Assembly: GCA_905183005.1 (NCBI GenBank)
Contig: CAJJDO010000133.1
Coordinates: forward strand, 124,001 to 188,000
Direction: 5' to 3'
Length of the DNA stretch: 64,000 bases
Origin: Paramecium pentaurelia
Taxonomy: Eukaryota; Ciliophora; Oligohymenophorea; Peniculida; Parameciidae
A program made the translations under genes and the position numbers. Under the pieces are notes generated by a model. The model saw only the letters and a program-made list of their open reading frames with translations. It had not been told where the DNA came from and ran no database searches. Every line of letters starts with the position of its first letter. Position 1 is the first letter of the stretch. Shown here piece after piece: positions 49,062 through 60,609 of the stretch.

Positions 49062-50513
49062 ATGAAGATTTATCAGACTCTTTTTATAATTATAAGTGTC
49101 TATGCTTCTAAAATTACACTAAACGAACGTAAATACTTCTAGGATGAAAATGGAGCAATACGCATTTTTCATGGATTTAATGTTGTATATAAATAACCAC
49201 CTTACATTCCAAAGACAGAAGGATTTGATTATATGGAAACATTTAGTGAAATAGATTGTTAAATCATAAGAGACAATGGTTTCAATGTAATTAGGTTGCA
49301 TGTTTCATTTGAAGGGGCAATGCCAAAGAAAGGGGAGTTAGATGAAAAATATTTAGATAAGATTTTAATGATAGTAAGAATGACAGCAAAGTACAATATA
49401 TATGTTATTTTGGATGCTCATCAAGATTTATATAATCGTTAATTCTGTGGCAATGGATTTCCTGATTGGGCTACTTAAAAAACAGATTTTCCATCTCCAA
49501 ATAAAATGTAAATGAGATTTGATTCTTAAGGGTATCCTTTATTAGAGGATTGTTATTAGTAACAATTTGCTTTGTTTTATTAAACAAATGATATAGGAAG
49601 ACATTTTGAATTGCTTTATTCTAACCATGATGGGTTGGCTGATTATTTTGGTTAATTTTGGCAGTTAGTAGCAGATAAACATAAAAATGAATGGAATGTA
49701 ATAGGATATGACATTTTTAATGAACCTTCTCCAGGACATTTTGAAAAAAGTAAAATTGACTTTTTATGGCCAGGACATGCAAATAACAAATATTTATTGC
49801 CATTCTATAAATTAATTCATAATTATATCCGAAAAGTTGATAATGAAAAATTAATATTTTTTGCACCTGATTTTCTTGATGCATTTGGAGGTGGTTTTGA
49901 TAAGAATATAGGTGGATAAGAATATATTAATAAAGAAGTATTTAGTTATCATGTTTATTGTGGAATATAAAAAATATCATCTTGGTTTTGTAATAAAATT
50001 CATTAATTGATTTATTTTTTGAAGATGAGAAATGTTGAACATCTTAAAATAGGTGGATTTTTAACAGAATTTGGAGCTCTTGAAAATGATGAAGATTCTA
50101 TTTATATACTGAATTATATACTTGATAAAGCTGATAGTTATTAATAATCATGGGCTTATTGGTAATATAAAGGATATTATGATTATACAACTATGTCAAC
50201 AATGTATGAAGAGGGACTATTTAATGAAGATGGTACATTTTAAAATAAAAAAATTATTTCATTAAAAAGACCTTATGCTTATTAAATTTGTGCAGATTAT
50301 TTAGAATCTAATTAATATTATTCTGATACAAAAGAATTTATTTTATAATTTAAATCCAAGTAAGGTTGTTAGACAAAAGTATTTATTCCTAAAGAATTAA
50401 ATTAATCTTAAATTTTTGATTATAAATGCTAAAATTGTTAATTATTCTGGATTGAAGATTAACATTATGAAGTAGTGGGAGAAGGAGAAATTGATTTATA
50501 TTTTTAATTATGA
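49062..50513 (+). CDS. Secreted GH5 glycosidase (endoglycoceramidase-like)
   Basis: ATG 49062 to TGA 50511-50513, 483 residues, no intron. A short hydrophobic signal peptide (MKIYQTLFIIISVYAS) precedes a GH5-type barrel: IRIFHGFNVVYKQPPYIP, DNGFNVIRLHVSFEGAMP, YVILDAHQDLYNRQFCGNGF, and NVIGYDIFNEPSPGHFE with the acid/base Glu. The nucleophile Glu is in IGGFLTEFGALEND. The HGxNVVYK start and the DAHQD motif point to the endoglycoceramidase branch, which cuts oligosaccharides from glycosphingolipids. It probably acts in phagosomes or lysosomes on ingested food. A short beta-rich C-terminal domain follows the barrel. Confidence 0.92.
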
Positions 50514-50813
50514 AATTTTGATAATATAATATTTGTATTATATATTTAAACAAAATTAAACTATAAGATAGATAGGCATATTGATATTATTTATTCTTTT
50601 TATAGAATTATAAATCTATGTATATGTATATGGATTTTTATTAACAATAATTTATCAACTAAATTTGATATCCATATTATATACATTTCTAAATTGATTA
50701 GAAAAATGATATAATTAGAAAAGTAATGTATAAAATTGGTTTGAATAATGTAGGATTTTTTATGAAATAAAATGAAATTAGATTGTTATTTATAAATAAT
50801 TTTAAATTTAAGT
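50514..50813. other. Intergenic
   Basis: 300-bp AT-rich spacer; no feature seen. Confidence 0.4.
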
Positions 50814-53099
50814 ATGAACGACAGTGTTTAAGCTATATAGGAAAGTTATACTAGGATTAAGTTATTGAGTAATGATGTCTAGATTAAAGACTAAACAATC
50901 AATATACTTTAAGAAAGATTACAAGAGTTAGAGGAATAATTGAGTTAAGCTATTAAATAAAAAGAATATGGGGATCGACAATTTAATATATTATAGGAAG
51001 AACATGATTAAATGTTTGATAATTAATAGAAAAAAACAAAGTAATTGCAATAATTTAATTAATAATTATTGGTTGCATTGAAAGAAGTCTAAGATAAGAA
51101 TTAAGAGCTTTTAGAGAAAGTGAAATTTTAAAGTTAAGAAATATCTTAAAAGTAAATGGCTCAATAAGAAGTTACTGAATAGATATCATTAATAAAAGAT
51201 GCAGTAAAAGGTTTGGAGGATGAATTATAATAATTAACAAAGAAAAATTCAATTTTAAAAAAAGAAAAATAAGAAGCAGAATTATAATTAAAATAAGTAA
51301 CAAATGAAAAGAATAAGTTTGAAAATAGTGTAATGAATATGCTTAAGTAATTAGAAACAGAGAATGAACTATTAAAATAAGAATTAGAAGAATATAGATA
51401 AAGATTAGAATTACAACATTAAGAATTAGTTGAATTGAAATATATGAAGATTTAATTTGAGGATTTAGAAAAGAAAAATTAATAATTAAATGAATAATTC
51501 AATATTTAAATTTAAACTGCTATGGAATGTGAAAAGAATTATGCTTTATAATTTGATGAAATGAATAAAGCTAATGAAAAATTAAGTAAAGAATGTGAAA
51601 TTTAAAATGATCATTATAAACAATAAAAAGATTACTCAAATTAATTAGAATAGTAAAATAAAGAATTCTCAAAATTGTTTAATTATATTTAATAATAAAT
51701 TGATGAAACTATTGCAGAATGTTTAGTTACTAAAAAGAAATCAAATGTCTATGAAAGATTATATGAAGGTAGAAAATCATCTTCTGCTTCCAGTCGTAGA
51801 TCTATACCTAAAAAGAAGAAAAAATATAGCTATAATTAAATATAAATTGAAGAATTTTTTATTGATATTAAAGAAATCATATAGAGTTTAATATCTACAA
51901 ATACTCAATTAAAGGATGAAAATGATTAAGTTTGTAAAAATATCTAAGAAATGCATAAAGTAGGTGAATAACTTAGATATAAAATTGAATAATTGAATTC
52001 TGAACATATTAAAGCAAAAGATTAATTATAATTAGAACATTAAATTATAATTGAATAATAAGAAGATAAAATCAATTAATTGTAAGATGCACTTGAATAA
52101 TAAAATTTAAAAGCATAAAAAGATAATCAATATATTAATCAACTTGTTGAATCATGTCATTAATATGATTAATAAATCTTAGAAAAAGAAAAATTAAGTT
52201 AATAATGTCTATTATAAAAATAAGATTTAGTATAAGAATTTGAAGAACTAAATAATTAATATTAATAACTTTAAGTAGAATTTGAAGAATTACTAGTAAG
52301 AAAAGCAATATCTTAAAATAAAGTAGCTTTAAGCTATAGTTTATTATCATATTTGCTTAAAAATAAGAAAACTTAATTTTTGTTTTCACAATATATTTAA
52401 TATGCTAATTATATTCATTATTTTGTTTTGCTTAGAAACGAATTCCAAACAAGAAATAACAATATTTATATAAGATTCAGAAAAGTAGCATATGCAATTA
52501 TTTTTGTCAAAAAATTGAAAAAAGCCTTGTATTTTAAAGATGAAGTAGTAAATCTTGAATTTGAAGATAATGAAGTTATTGATTAAACTTTTGAAAAGTT
52601 CATACCAATATTTCATTAAATTGAAGAAGGAAAATAAACAGATTTTAATGTAGTAAATAAAATGCTAAAAGAATTAAAATATTAAATAAACAAATACGAT
52701 TTAAAATATTAAGGTAGATCTATAAATTCATAAAGTTACTATTAAATTTTGAATTTTGCTAAAGAAGATATTCTCAAAAAAAACTCAGTTATAGGTTAAA
52801 TTGATTATTATAAATAATAATTAAGTTCCTTATAAACTAGAGTTTATTAATTGGATGAATATGTTCAATAATTAGAATAAGAATTATCAGAAAAAGTTAA
52901 CTTTTCAACAACTCAATAATAATAAGTATATTTATAATAATCTGAAGAATAATCAGTCAATAAATTTAGAACAGATTCATCTCCTCCTTAAAAAAATAAT
53001 CTATCAGTATCACTTTAGAATGAACTGATGTCAATTTTGAGTAAAAAGTCTTCAGCTAATTTATCAAAAGCTGGTCAAATAGTTAAATAAGGATTTTGA
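50814..53099 (+). CDS. Long coiled-coil protein
   Basis: Uninterrupted 762-codon frame from ATG 50814 to TGA 53097-53099. Residues about 1-300 and 360-510 are near-continuous coiled coil, extremely rich in Q, E, K and L (for example RLQELEEQLSQAIKQKEYGD). A basic Ser/Arg patch sits between them (GRKSSSASSRRSIPKKKKKY). After residue 510 there is a more globular helical part with aromatic residues (YAIIFVKKLKKALYFKDE). Such proteins in ciliates usually belong to basal bodies, the infraciliature or the cortex. No family motif is seen. Q is coded mostly by TAA. Confidence 0.78.
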
Positions 53100-53888
53100 A
53101 TTAAAAAATATTATTAATTTAGACTAAAGATTATCAATTCAAATTCTAATTAATGGTTATAATCAACACTAATTTAATATTTTTACTTATATCTTATATA
53201 TCAATCCTTTTATTTACTTTATTCAAATTATAAATATACTATATTTCCAATTTTTAAAGTCAATCATTTTATATTAATTTAAACAAATTATCTTACTATT
53301 TTTCAATTGAAATATTTGATTAAATTTTTCAAAATAAATATAATATGAGTTTTCACTGAATATATAGAAAATAAGAATTTTGTATTTTATTATTTAAATC
53401 TTTTTTTTATTTGCTTTGAATTCTAAGTTTTTAATAATATCTATATTAAAAACCCTAAAATTTCTACTTCTTCAAATTGAATAATAAAAAATTTTTAAGA
53501 ATTCATATAATAATAAATCCAAAGATTAAATATATTATCATGAACTTTAATATTATAATAGTTAATACTATAAAGTTTATCAATACAAAATTGATCTTCA
53601 TTATACTATTTATTATTTGATAATAAATTAATTTAATAGGATTTAAGGAATTTTGTATTTTTTTTCCATATTAAATTAAAATTTCTCTTAAACAGTATAT
53701 ATAATTTAAAAAAACAAGTTCAAATCTATAATTTAGTAATGTACCTACAGTTGGACTTCAAATATTAATAATAGAACAATAAAATTTAGTATTTAATAGT
53801 TATTATAAGTATTATTATTTTTTTTGAAGAACTTAGATATTATGCATATATACAAATAATTTTAATTTGACGTGTTTTATTATTATTA
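53100..53888. other. Intergenic, AT-rich
   Basis: A 789-bp spacer upstream of the adaptin gene. All frames are broken by TGA; no repeat or RNA-like structure was noticed. Confidence 0.4.
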
Positions 53889-55240
53889 ATGTTTGGAATT
53901 TCATCAATATACATTTTAGATTAGAAGGGAAGAGTTTTGATTTCTAGGCAATATAGAAATGAATTGCCTGCAAATATTCATGAAACATTTAATAAAAAAT
54001 TATTAGAATTTGATGAATATACTTAGAAACCTGTGATGATAGATAAAGATGGATATACATATATATTTATAAGGCATAACAATTTAATATTTATGACAGT
54101 ATGCTCTTAAAATGCTAATTGTTTGATGATTTTTTCATTCTTATTCAGATTGGTATAGGTGTTATAGGAATATTTCGTAAATGTTGAGGAAGAGTCTATT
54201 CGAGATAATTTTGTTGTTGTTTATGAATTGTTAGATGAAATGCTTGATAATGGATATCCATAAACAACAGAATTCAAAATTTTAAAAGAATTCATAAAAA
54301 CTGAAAGTTTCTAATTGAAAGAGAAAAAATAACCAGAACAAAGTAATTTTAATGTAGTTGCATTGGTTTCTAATAAGATATCATGGAGAAAGGAGGGAAT
54401 TAAATATAAAAAGAATGAAGTGTTTTTGGATGTTATTGAGAAATTGAATATATTAATTGGTTAATAAGGAAATGTAATAAAGAGTGAGATTATAGGATAA
54501 GTACAAGTAAAATGTATGTTAAGTGGAATGCCTGAATTAAAATTAGGTTTGAATGATAAAGCATTTTTTGAAGCATAAGGTCGTTAAGCTAAATCAAGAG
54601 CAGTTGAATTTGATGATATTAAGTTTCATTAATGTGTAAGATTATCTAAATTTGAAAATGAAAGAGTTATTTAATTTATACCTCCAGATGGTGATTTTGA
54701 ATTAATTTCTTATAGATTGGATATAAGAGTAAAACCATTATTTTCAGTGGATGTATTGATTGAAAGGAAATCAGCAACTAAGATTGAATTCTTAGTTAAA
54801 GCTAAATCTAATTTCAAGCCTAAGAGTACTGCAAATAATGTTGAAGTAAGATCATATTATTAATCATTTTAAGATTTTTGTTCCAGTACCTGATGATGCT
54901 GAGTAACCTTAATTTAGAACTGCACATGGTTCTGTCAATTATATGCCTGATAAGGAGGCTATGTGTTGGAGTATAAAATAATTTGGAGGTCAAAGAGACT
55001 TTATGATGAATGCTGTATTCCATCTTCCAACGTATATATATATTTAATGTTAGAATTGTATCACCTAATAGAGATAAATTTTAAAAAATGCCTATCAATA
55101 TCACTTTTGAAATTCCCTACTTTACTGTCTCTGGTTTCTAAGTTAGATATTTAAAGATCTAAGATAAGAGTGGATATAATGCATTACCATGGGTTAGATA
55201 TATTACATAAAATGGAGAATATTAAATTAGAATGAGTTGA
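53889..55240 (+). CDS. Clathrin adaptor AP-1 mu subunit
   Basis: ATG 53889 to TGA 55238-55240; introns of 28 and 22 nt leave 434 codons, the usual mu-adaptin length. The N-terminal longin-like part is MFGISSIYILDQKGRVLISR and ESIRDNFVVVYELLDEMLDN followed by GYPQTTEFKILKEFI; the last fits AP-1 mu (GYPQTTD). The mu-homology domain follows: ISWRKEGIKYKKNEVFLDVI, GLNDKAFFEAQG, FIPPDGDFELISYRL, and the C-terminus RYITQNGEYQIRMS. It selects YxxPhi cargo in clathrin coats at the trans-Golgi network and endosomes, with AP-1 gamma, beta and sigma. Identification is firm. Confidence 0.95.
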
Positions 55241-55568
55241 TATTTTTTTTTGAAATATCAATAAAATTATATATGATAAAAGTTAATTTAATATTCCATT
55301 TTTATTATAAATAATAATTGAAATAATCAATTAATTAGTTAATACATGTTTTTAATTAAGAATAATAAAAAATATAGAATATGATTATTCTTTTTATTTA
55401 AGTAGAATTAATATAACTAGTGTAAATAATAATAAATATTATAGAATGACATTGTTTATTTAGAAATTAAAAAATAGAATGTAATTATTAATAACAATTT
55501 TTTGATCTGAATTATTTTTACTTATCAAAAATGTAAATAATAATAATTTTTTTATTTGATAACAATAA
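55241..55568. other. Intergenic
   Basis: 328-bp AT-rich spacer between two plus-strand genes; no feature seen. Confidence 0.4.
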
Positions 55569-57506
55569 ATGAGATAACGAAGTGGTTAGATATTGTCACC
55601 AGCTCGTGTAATATAAAACTTTTAAATGAGTACCAAGAATCACACTAGCAAAAATGCATCACAATCTCCATTAAAATTCATTTAAAGAAATCTCTCTTAA
55701 ATTATATTGAAGGATTTGGTGAAATAAGATTCAACTCGTAAGGTTAATCATGGTAGTTTAACCGAAAGAGTGCATAGTTAACAACGATCAAATTCTAGAG
55801 ATAAACCTAAACCATAAGTAAAATCTTCGAAAGTTCCAACTGAAACTAATTTCCCATTTCAATAAATTTCAAAGGGAATCAACTTAATTCTAAACTAAAA
55901 ATTGACAAATAAAAATAAAATCATCTTAGAAAAAGGTTCAATGACTCGCAGAAGTAGTGTCGAAGATCTTCTAACCAGTTCTATTTAAATAGGAGGAAAG
56001 TCTTCTTCTATTGATAAAATGCCTAAATAGGAAATTTCTATTTACATTCACTATTCTTCAGAAGTTACCTAAAATCACAGATTTCATCCTAATGTAACTA
56101 CAGATAAAATTCTAAGTGTATTAAAGAGTAAATCAGGGAATTATTAAGTTATTGGGTTTGCAACATTAGATGAAAATATTGGCTTTGATTATTATCTCAC
56201 AATACCCTCTCTTCCAATGAATCACATGATTGGAAAAACAATAAGATTGAAACCCATTATTGGTATATGTCCACCAAAACAATTGAATCTAAGTTGCTTT
56301 CAATTTTTACATGTTATAGGCAGAGGTGGATTCTCTACAGTTATATTATCTCGATCATTAATTGATGGTAGTTTCGTTGCATTAAAGTTAATAAGCAAAA
56401 GTTTTGTTATATAAAATGAGAAGTAAGATTTAGTTTAGAATGAAAGAGATATTCTTATAGAAATAACAAATAAAGGTTCGTTATTCACATCAAAAATAGA
56501 ATTTGTATTTGAAACAAAAAATTGGATAATTTTTGGTATAGATTATTGTCCTGGTGGAGAAATGTTTAGTTATATGAAAAGAGTATAATAAATGACTGAA
56601 TCATAAGCTAGATTTTACATTATTGAAGTCTGTTTAGCCTTAGGATTTTTACATCATCAACAAATAATCTATAGAGATTTAAAACCAGAAAATGTTTTAA
56701 TAGATATAACAGGACATATTTAATTGGCTGATTTTGGTTTGGCAAGACCTAACATGCAACCAGAATAAAATGCATATTCATTTTGTGGATCTCCAGAGTA
56801 TATGGCACCAGAAATGTTTCATAATGATGGACATAATTATTTAGTAGATTATTATTGTTTAGGAGCATTATTATATGAATTTGTTACAGGACTCCCTCCT
56901 TTTTATTGTGAAGACAAAAATATAATTTATACAAGATTATTGAATGAATAAGTGACATTTCCTAAAAAATTAAGTCCAGAAGTCAAAGATTTGATTCGAT
57001 TACTTATGATTAAAGATCCAAGTAAGAGATTAGGATCAAAGAATGGAGTAGATGATATATTAGCACATCCTTGGTTTTAAGATGTTGATATTGCAAAATA
57101 TATTCAAAAAAAAGTAGATCCTCCATATATTCCTGATTTAACCAAACTATTATTTAAATAACCTACAACAAATGATAGAATATTATTTGAATAACTAAAT
57201 AGGGAGCAGAAGTTGATTACTTAATTTACACCTATGTTTGAAAGTGCCTTTTTCTATTAATAGAAAAGATACAAAGTTTATGAATTTGATAAAAACTCAT
57301 CTACTTAAGTTACCAAAGACACAATTGATTCTTTAGTAAGGAAGAGAACCAAAAATTCTCAGAATAGTTAACAATCACTATTATCCCAATAATCATAATC
57401 ATAACTATCATCAGTGATATGTTCAAATGATACACTCAAAAATACAAAAAGTGTTACCAACCTAAAATTTTATTAAAGTTTATTGACTGAACCATCTAAA
57501 AAATGA
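55569..57506 (+). CDS. AGC-family Ser/Thr protein kinase
   Basis: Frame from ATG 55569 to TGA 57504-57506, 645 residues, no intron. A second in-frame ATG at 55626 could be the start, but the extra 19 residues (MRQRSGQILSPARVIQNFQ) look coding. The kinase domain lies at about residues 235-500: VIGRGGFSTVILSR, FVALKLISK, IIYRDLKPENVLID, LADFGLARPN, and the AGC activation segment SFCGSPEYMAPEM, with HPWF at the end. An AGC C-tail follows with FTPMF (turn motif area). Before the kinase, residues about 150-230 (EISIYIHYSSEV ... NYQVIGFATLDENIGF) look like a beta-grasp domain. S6K/PKA-like activity is expected; the regulator is unknown. Confidence 0.93.
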
Positions 57507-57534
57507 GTCTATATTTATTTTTAATATTTTCTCA

Positions 57535-58235
57535 TCATAATTTCTTCTTTTTCTAAACTGGCTATTCATCTTCAGATTCCTCTGCTTCTTCAGCACTTTC
57601 TCCATCATCATCTTCTTCTTCTTCATCATCTTCTTCTTCATCATCTTCTTCATCTTCATCTTCTTCATCATCATCTTCTTCATCTTCATTTTCTTCATCT
57701 TCTATCTCATTTCCAGCCTTGTCCTTATGATCAATATAATTTAATTATGGTATCAATTCAAACAATTATGCTCTATCAGTATCTTTGTCATTAAACACTA
57801 AATGTTATAATTCTTTTAGTTCAATCAAAACTTTAAGATCCTTTTTTTTATTCAAATAATAAAATACATCTTAGCTTATTTTTTTATTTCCTCTTATATC
57901 TAAGTATGTCACTTTTGGAAAATGCTATATAATATGTTGGAGACTATTCTTATCCAAATAATTATTGCATAATCGTAATTTTGTTAGATTTGGGAATCCT
58001 ATCAAATTATCCAAAGATGACAATTTGCAATCATTGAATTCCAAACATACTTTCTTTATTCATCATTTTTACTTAAATCATTATATTTTGACAATAATTT
58101 TAATGTTTCATTTGTAAATTATCCTATGTTGATATTTTCAAAACATAATTTTTATATTTTTTCTTATCCTTCTTTTTATGCTTAGATTTCTGCTTTCATG
58201 CTTATCAATGCATCCATCTTCTTATTTCCACTCAT
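57535..58235 (-). CDS. ANP32-like leucine-rich acidic nuclear protein
   Basis: ATG 58235 to TGA 57535-57537 with one 23-nt intron (AAG acceptor) leaves 225 residues. The first 150 residues form leucine-rich repeats (LEFNDCKLSSLDNLIGFPNL, TKLRLCNNYL, KVTYLDIRGNKKISQ, DLKVLIELKELQHLVFND) with the LRR cap. Then follows an uninterrupted Asp/Glu tail of about 45 residues and the basic end VQKKKKL, a possible nuclear signal. This is the ANP32 plan: an LRR head with an acidic tail that binds histones, PP2A or nuclear export factors. It is convergent with the AGC kinase gene (28-bp gap). Its 5' part is duplicated by the contig overlap. Confidence 0.9.
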
Positions 58236-58957
58236 TTAATTATCAAATAAAATTAAAATTTATAATAAACCTAATTTATAAGAACCCCTTATTTTTAAAA
58301 TAAACCATTTAAACCTTATAATCTTTTATTTTTAATAACTTAAAGAGAATCTAAAATAGCAATGGTTAATCAAATTATATTTTATTATTTCCAATCCTTA
58401 TTATATATATAATTAATATTAGCATAGAAAAGTAAAATTATACTAAATAGAAGTGATGATTCAATATTTTCTATAATATTTAGAATTAATTTCATTATCA
58501 AAATTATAAGATACCTTTAATCTTAATATTTCAATCATAAATAGAAAATCATTTAATATCAATTAATTTATTTTTATATTTCATAATCAAAAACTTAATG
58601 ATAGTAATAACTTATATAACCAACAATTAAGAGAAAAGAAATTAATACATCTTGGACTTTCTTAGAGATTTAATTAATTCAAAAAATTAATATTTTCAAA
58701 CTAAGTATCATTTAAATATAATAAAATATATAGAATATAAAAATTTAGATAGTTACCTGAAATCCCTTCTTTAAATTGTTTATAATCAGTGAATTATTTA
58801 ATTCATAAATTAAATTTAATTAGACTTAGGTATGTAATTTTATTCAATGAAGTTAAGCACTTTAACCAGGTTGAATCATTAATATTCAGATTAAGGATAC
58901 TTATATTAAAATATATCTAGAAAAAGAAGAATTATATCATTTAATATCTATTGCTTT
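57864..58957. repeat. 1094-bp direct repeat, copy 1 (probable assembly overlap)
   Basis: This segment recurs at 58959-60052 with an offset of exactly 1095 and only the single N at 58958 between the copies; I saw no mismatch in the stretches compared. As at 7673, this is the signature of two contig ends that overlap but were joined without merging. Confidence 0.9.
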
Positions 58958-58958
58958 N

Positions 58959-59330
58959 ATACATCTTAGCTTATTTTTTTATTTCCTCTTATATCTAAGT
59001 ATGTCACTTTTGGAAAATGCTATATAATATGTTGGAGACTATTCTTATCCAAATAATTATTGCATAATCGTAATTTTGTTAGATTTGGGAATCCTATCAA
59101 ATTATCCAAAGATGACAATTTGCAATCATTGAATTCCAAACATACTTTCTTTATTCATCATTTTTACTTAAATCATTATATTTTGACAATAATTTTAATG
59201 TTTCATTTGTAAATTATCCTATGTTGATATTTTCAAAACATAATTTTTATATTTTTTCTTATCCTTCTTTTTATGCTTAGATTTCTGCTTTCATGCTTAT
59301 CAATGCATCCATCTTCTTATTTCCACTCAT
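58959..59330 (-). pseudogene. Artefactual partial copy of ANP32-like gene (5' part)
   Basis: Matches the ANP32-like gene from its ATG (59330 here) through the LRR region, cut off by the N at 58958. The real gene is complete at 57535-58235; this copy should not be counted. Confidence 0.85.
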
Positions 59331-60052
59331 TTAATTATCAAATAAAATTAAAATTTATAATAAACCTAATTTATAAGAACCCCTTATTTTTAAAATAAAC
59401 CATTTAAACCTTATAATCTTTTATTTTTAATAACTTAAAGAGAATCTAAAATAGCAATGGTTAATCAAATTATATTTTATTATTTCCAATCCTTATTATA
59501 TATATAATTAATATTAGCATAGAAAAGTAAAATTATACTAAATAGAAGTGATGATTCAATATTTTCTATAATATTTAGAATTAATTTCATTATCAAAATT
59601 ATAAGATACCTTTAATCTTAATATTTCAATCATAAATAGAAAATCATTTAATATCAATTAATTTATTTTTATATTTCATAATCAAAAACTTAATGATAGT
59701 AATAACTTATATAACCAACAATTAAGAGAAAAGAAATTAATACATCTTGGACTTTCTTAGAGATTTAATTAATTCAAAAAATTAATATTTTCAAACTAAG
59801 TATCATTTAAATATAATAAAATATATAGAATATAAAAATTTAGATAGTTACCTGAAATCCCTTCTTTAAATTGTTTATAATCAGTGAATTATTTAATTCA
59901 TAAATTAAATTTAATTAGACTTAGGTATGTAATTTTATTCAATGAAGTTAAGCACTTTAACCAGGTTGAATCATTAATATTCAGATTAAGGATACTTATA
60001 TTAAAATATATCTAGAAAAAGAAGAATTATATCATTTAATATCTATTGCTTT
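58959..60052. repeat. 1094-bp direct repeat, copy 2
   Basis: Second copy of 57864-58957, beginning right after the N. It contains the 5' part of the ANP32-like gene (58959-59330) and its upstream spacer. Beyond 60052 the sequence is unique. Confidence 0.9.
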
Positions 60053-60609
60053 TGAATGAAAAACTTTTTCTAGATTAATATTAATATCTGATTTTTCCTA
60101 AATGTATAAATAGATTCAAAAATCAATTTATTTAGAGGAAAGATATATATTACAAATAAAATTTAAGAATAATAATTATACTTCAATTGATTAATATAAT
60201 AATATAATCAAAAGGAATCATTAAATAAATATATATCTTGTAAATTATATTATTTTTTGGATCGAATCAACCTATAATTTATAATGAAAGATTAATAAAT
60301 AAACAAAATAAAGAAACATTTTTCTGCATTAATATACAATAAAATACCCAATTTGTGATTTTTTTACAACATATTAATTTTAATGGATCGATTCTCTTAA
60401 TTAAAAAATTAATTATTAGAAACAATTCACTTTTGATTATTGAAAATGGAAAAAAAGAATCTAAGTTCGGTCTAATTGAATGAAATATAAAAATCTAATA
60501 TTTAATTAATGGAATCTTAGTTAAGCTTCATTTGTATACGATAACACACATTCTTTGATTAGAAATATATTCTTTAGTTGCATCCAACTAAGATTACACT
60601 AACTTAAGT
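60053..60609. other. Intergenic, AT-rich
   Basis: A 557-bp spacer upstream of the kinase gene. No frame or structure stands out. Confidence 0.4.

Noticed and set aside
57480..57698. Lys/Met-rich minus-strand frame
   Set aside because: It is the wrong frame of the acidic tail of the ANP32-like gene (GAA/GAT repeats).
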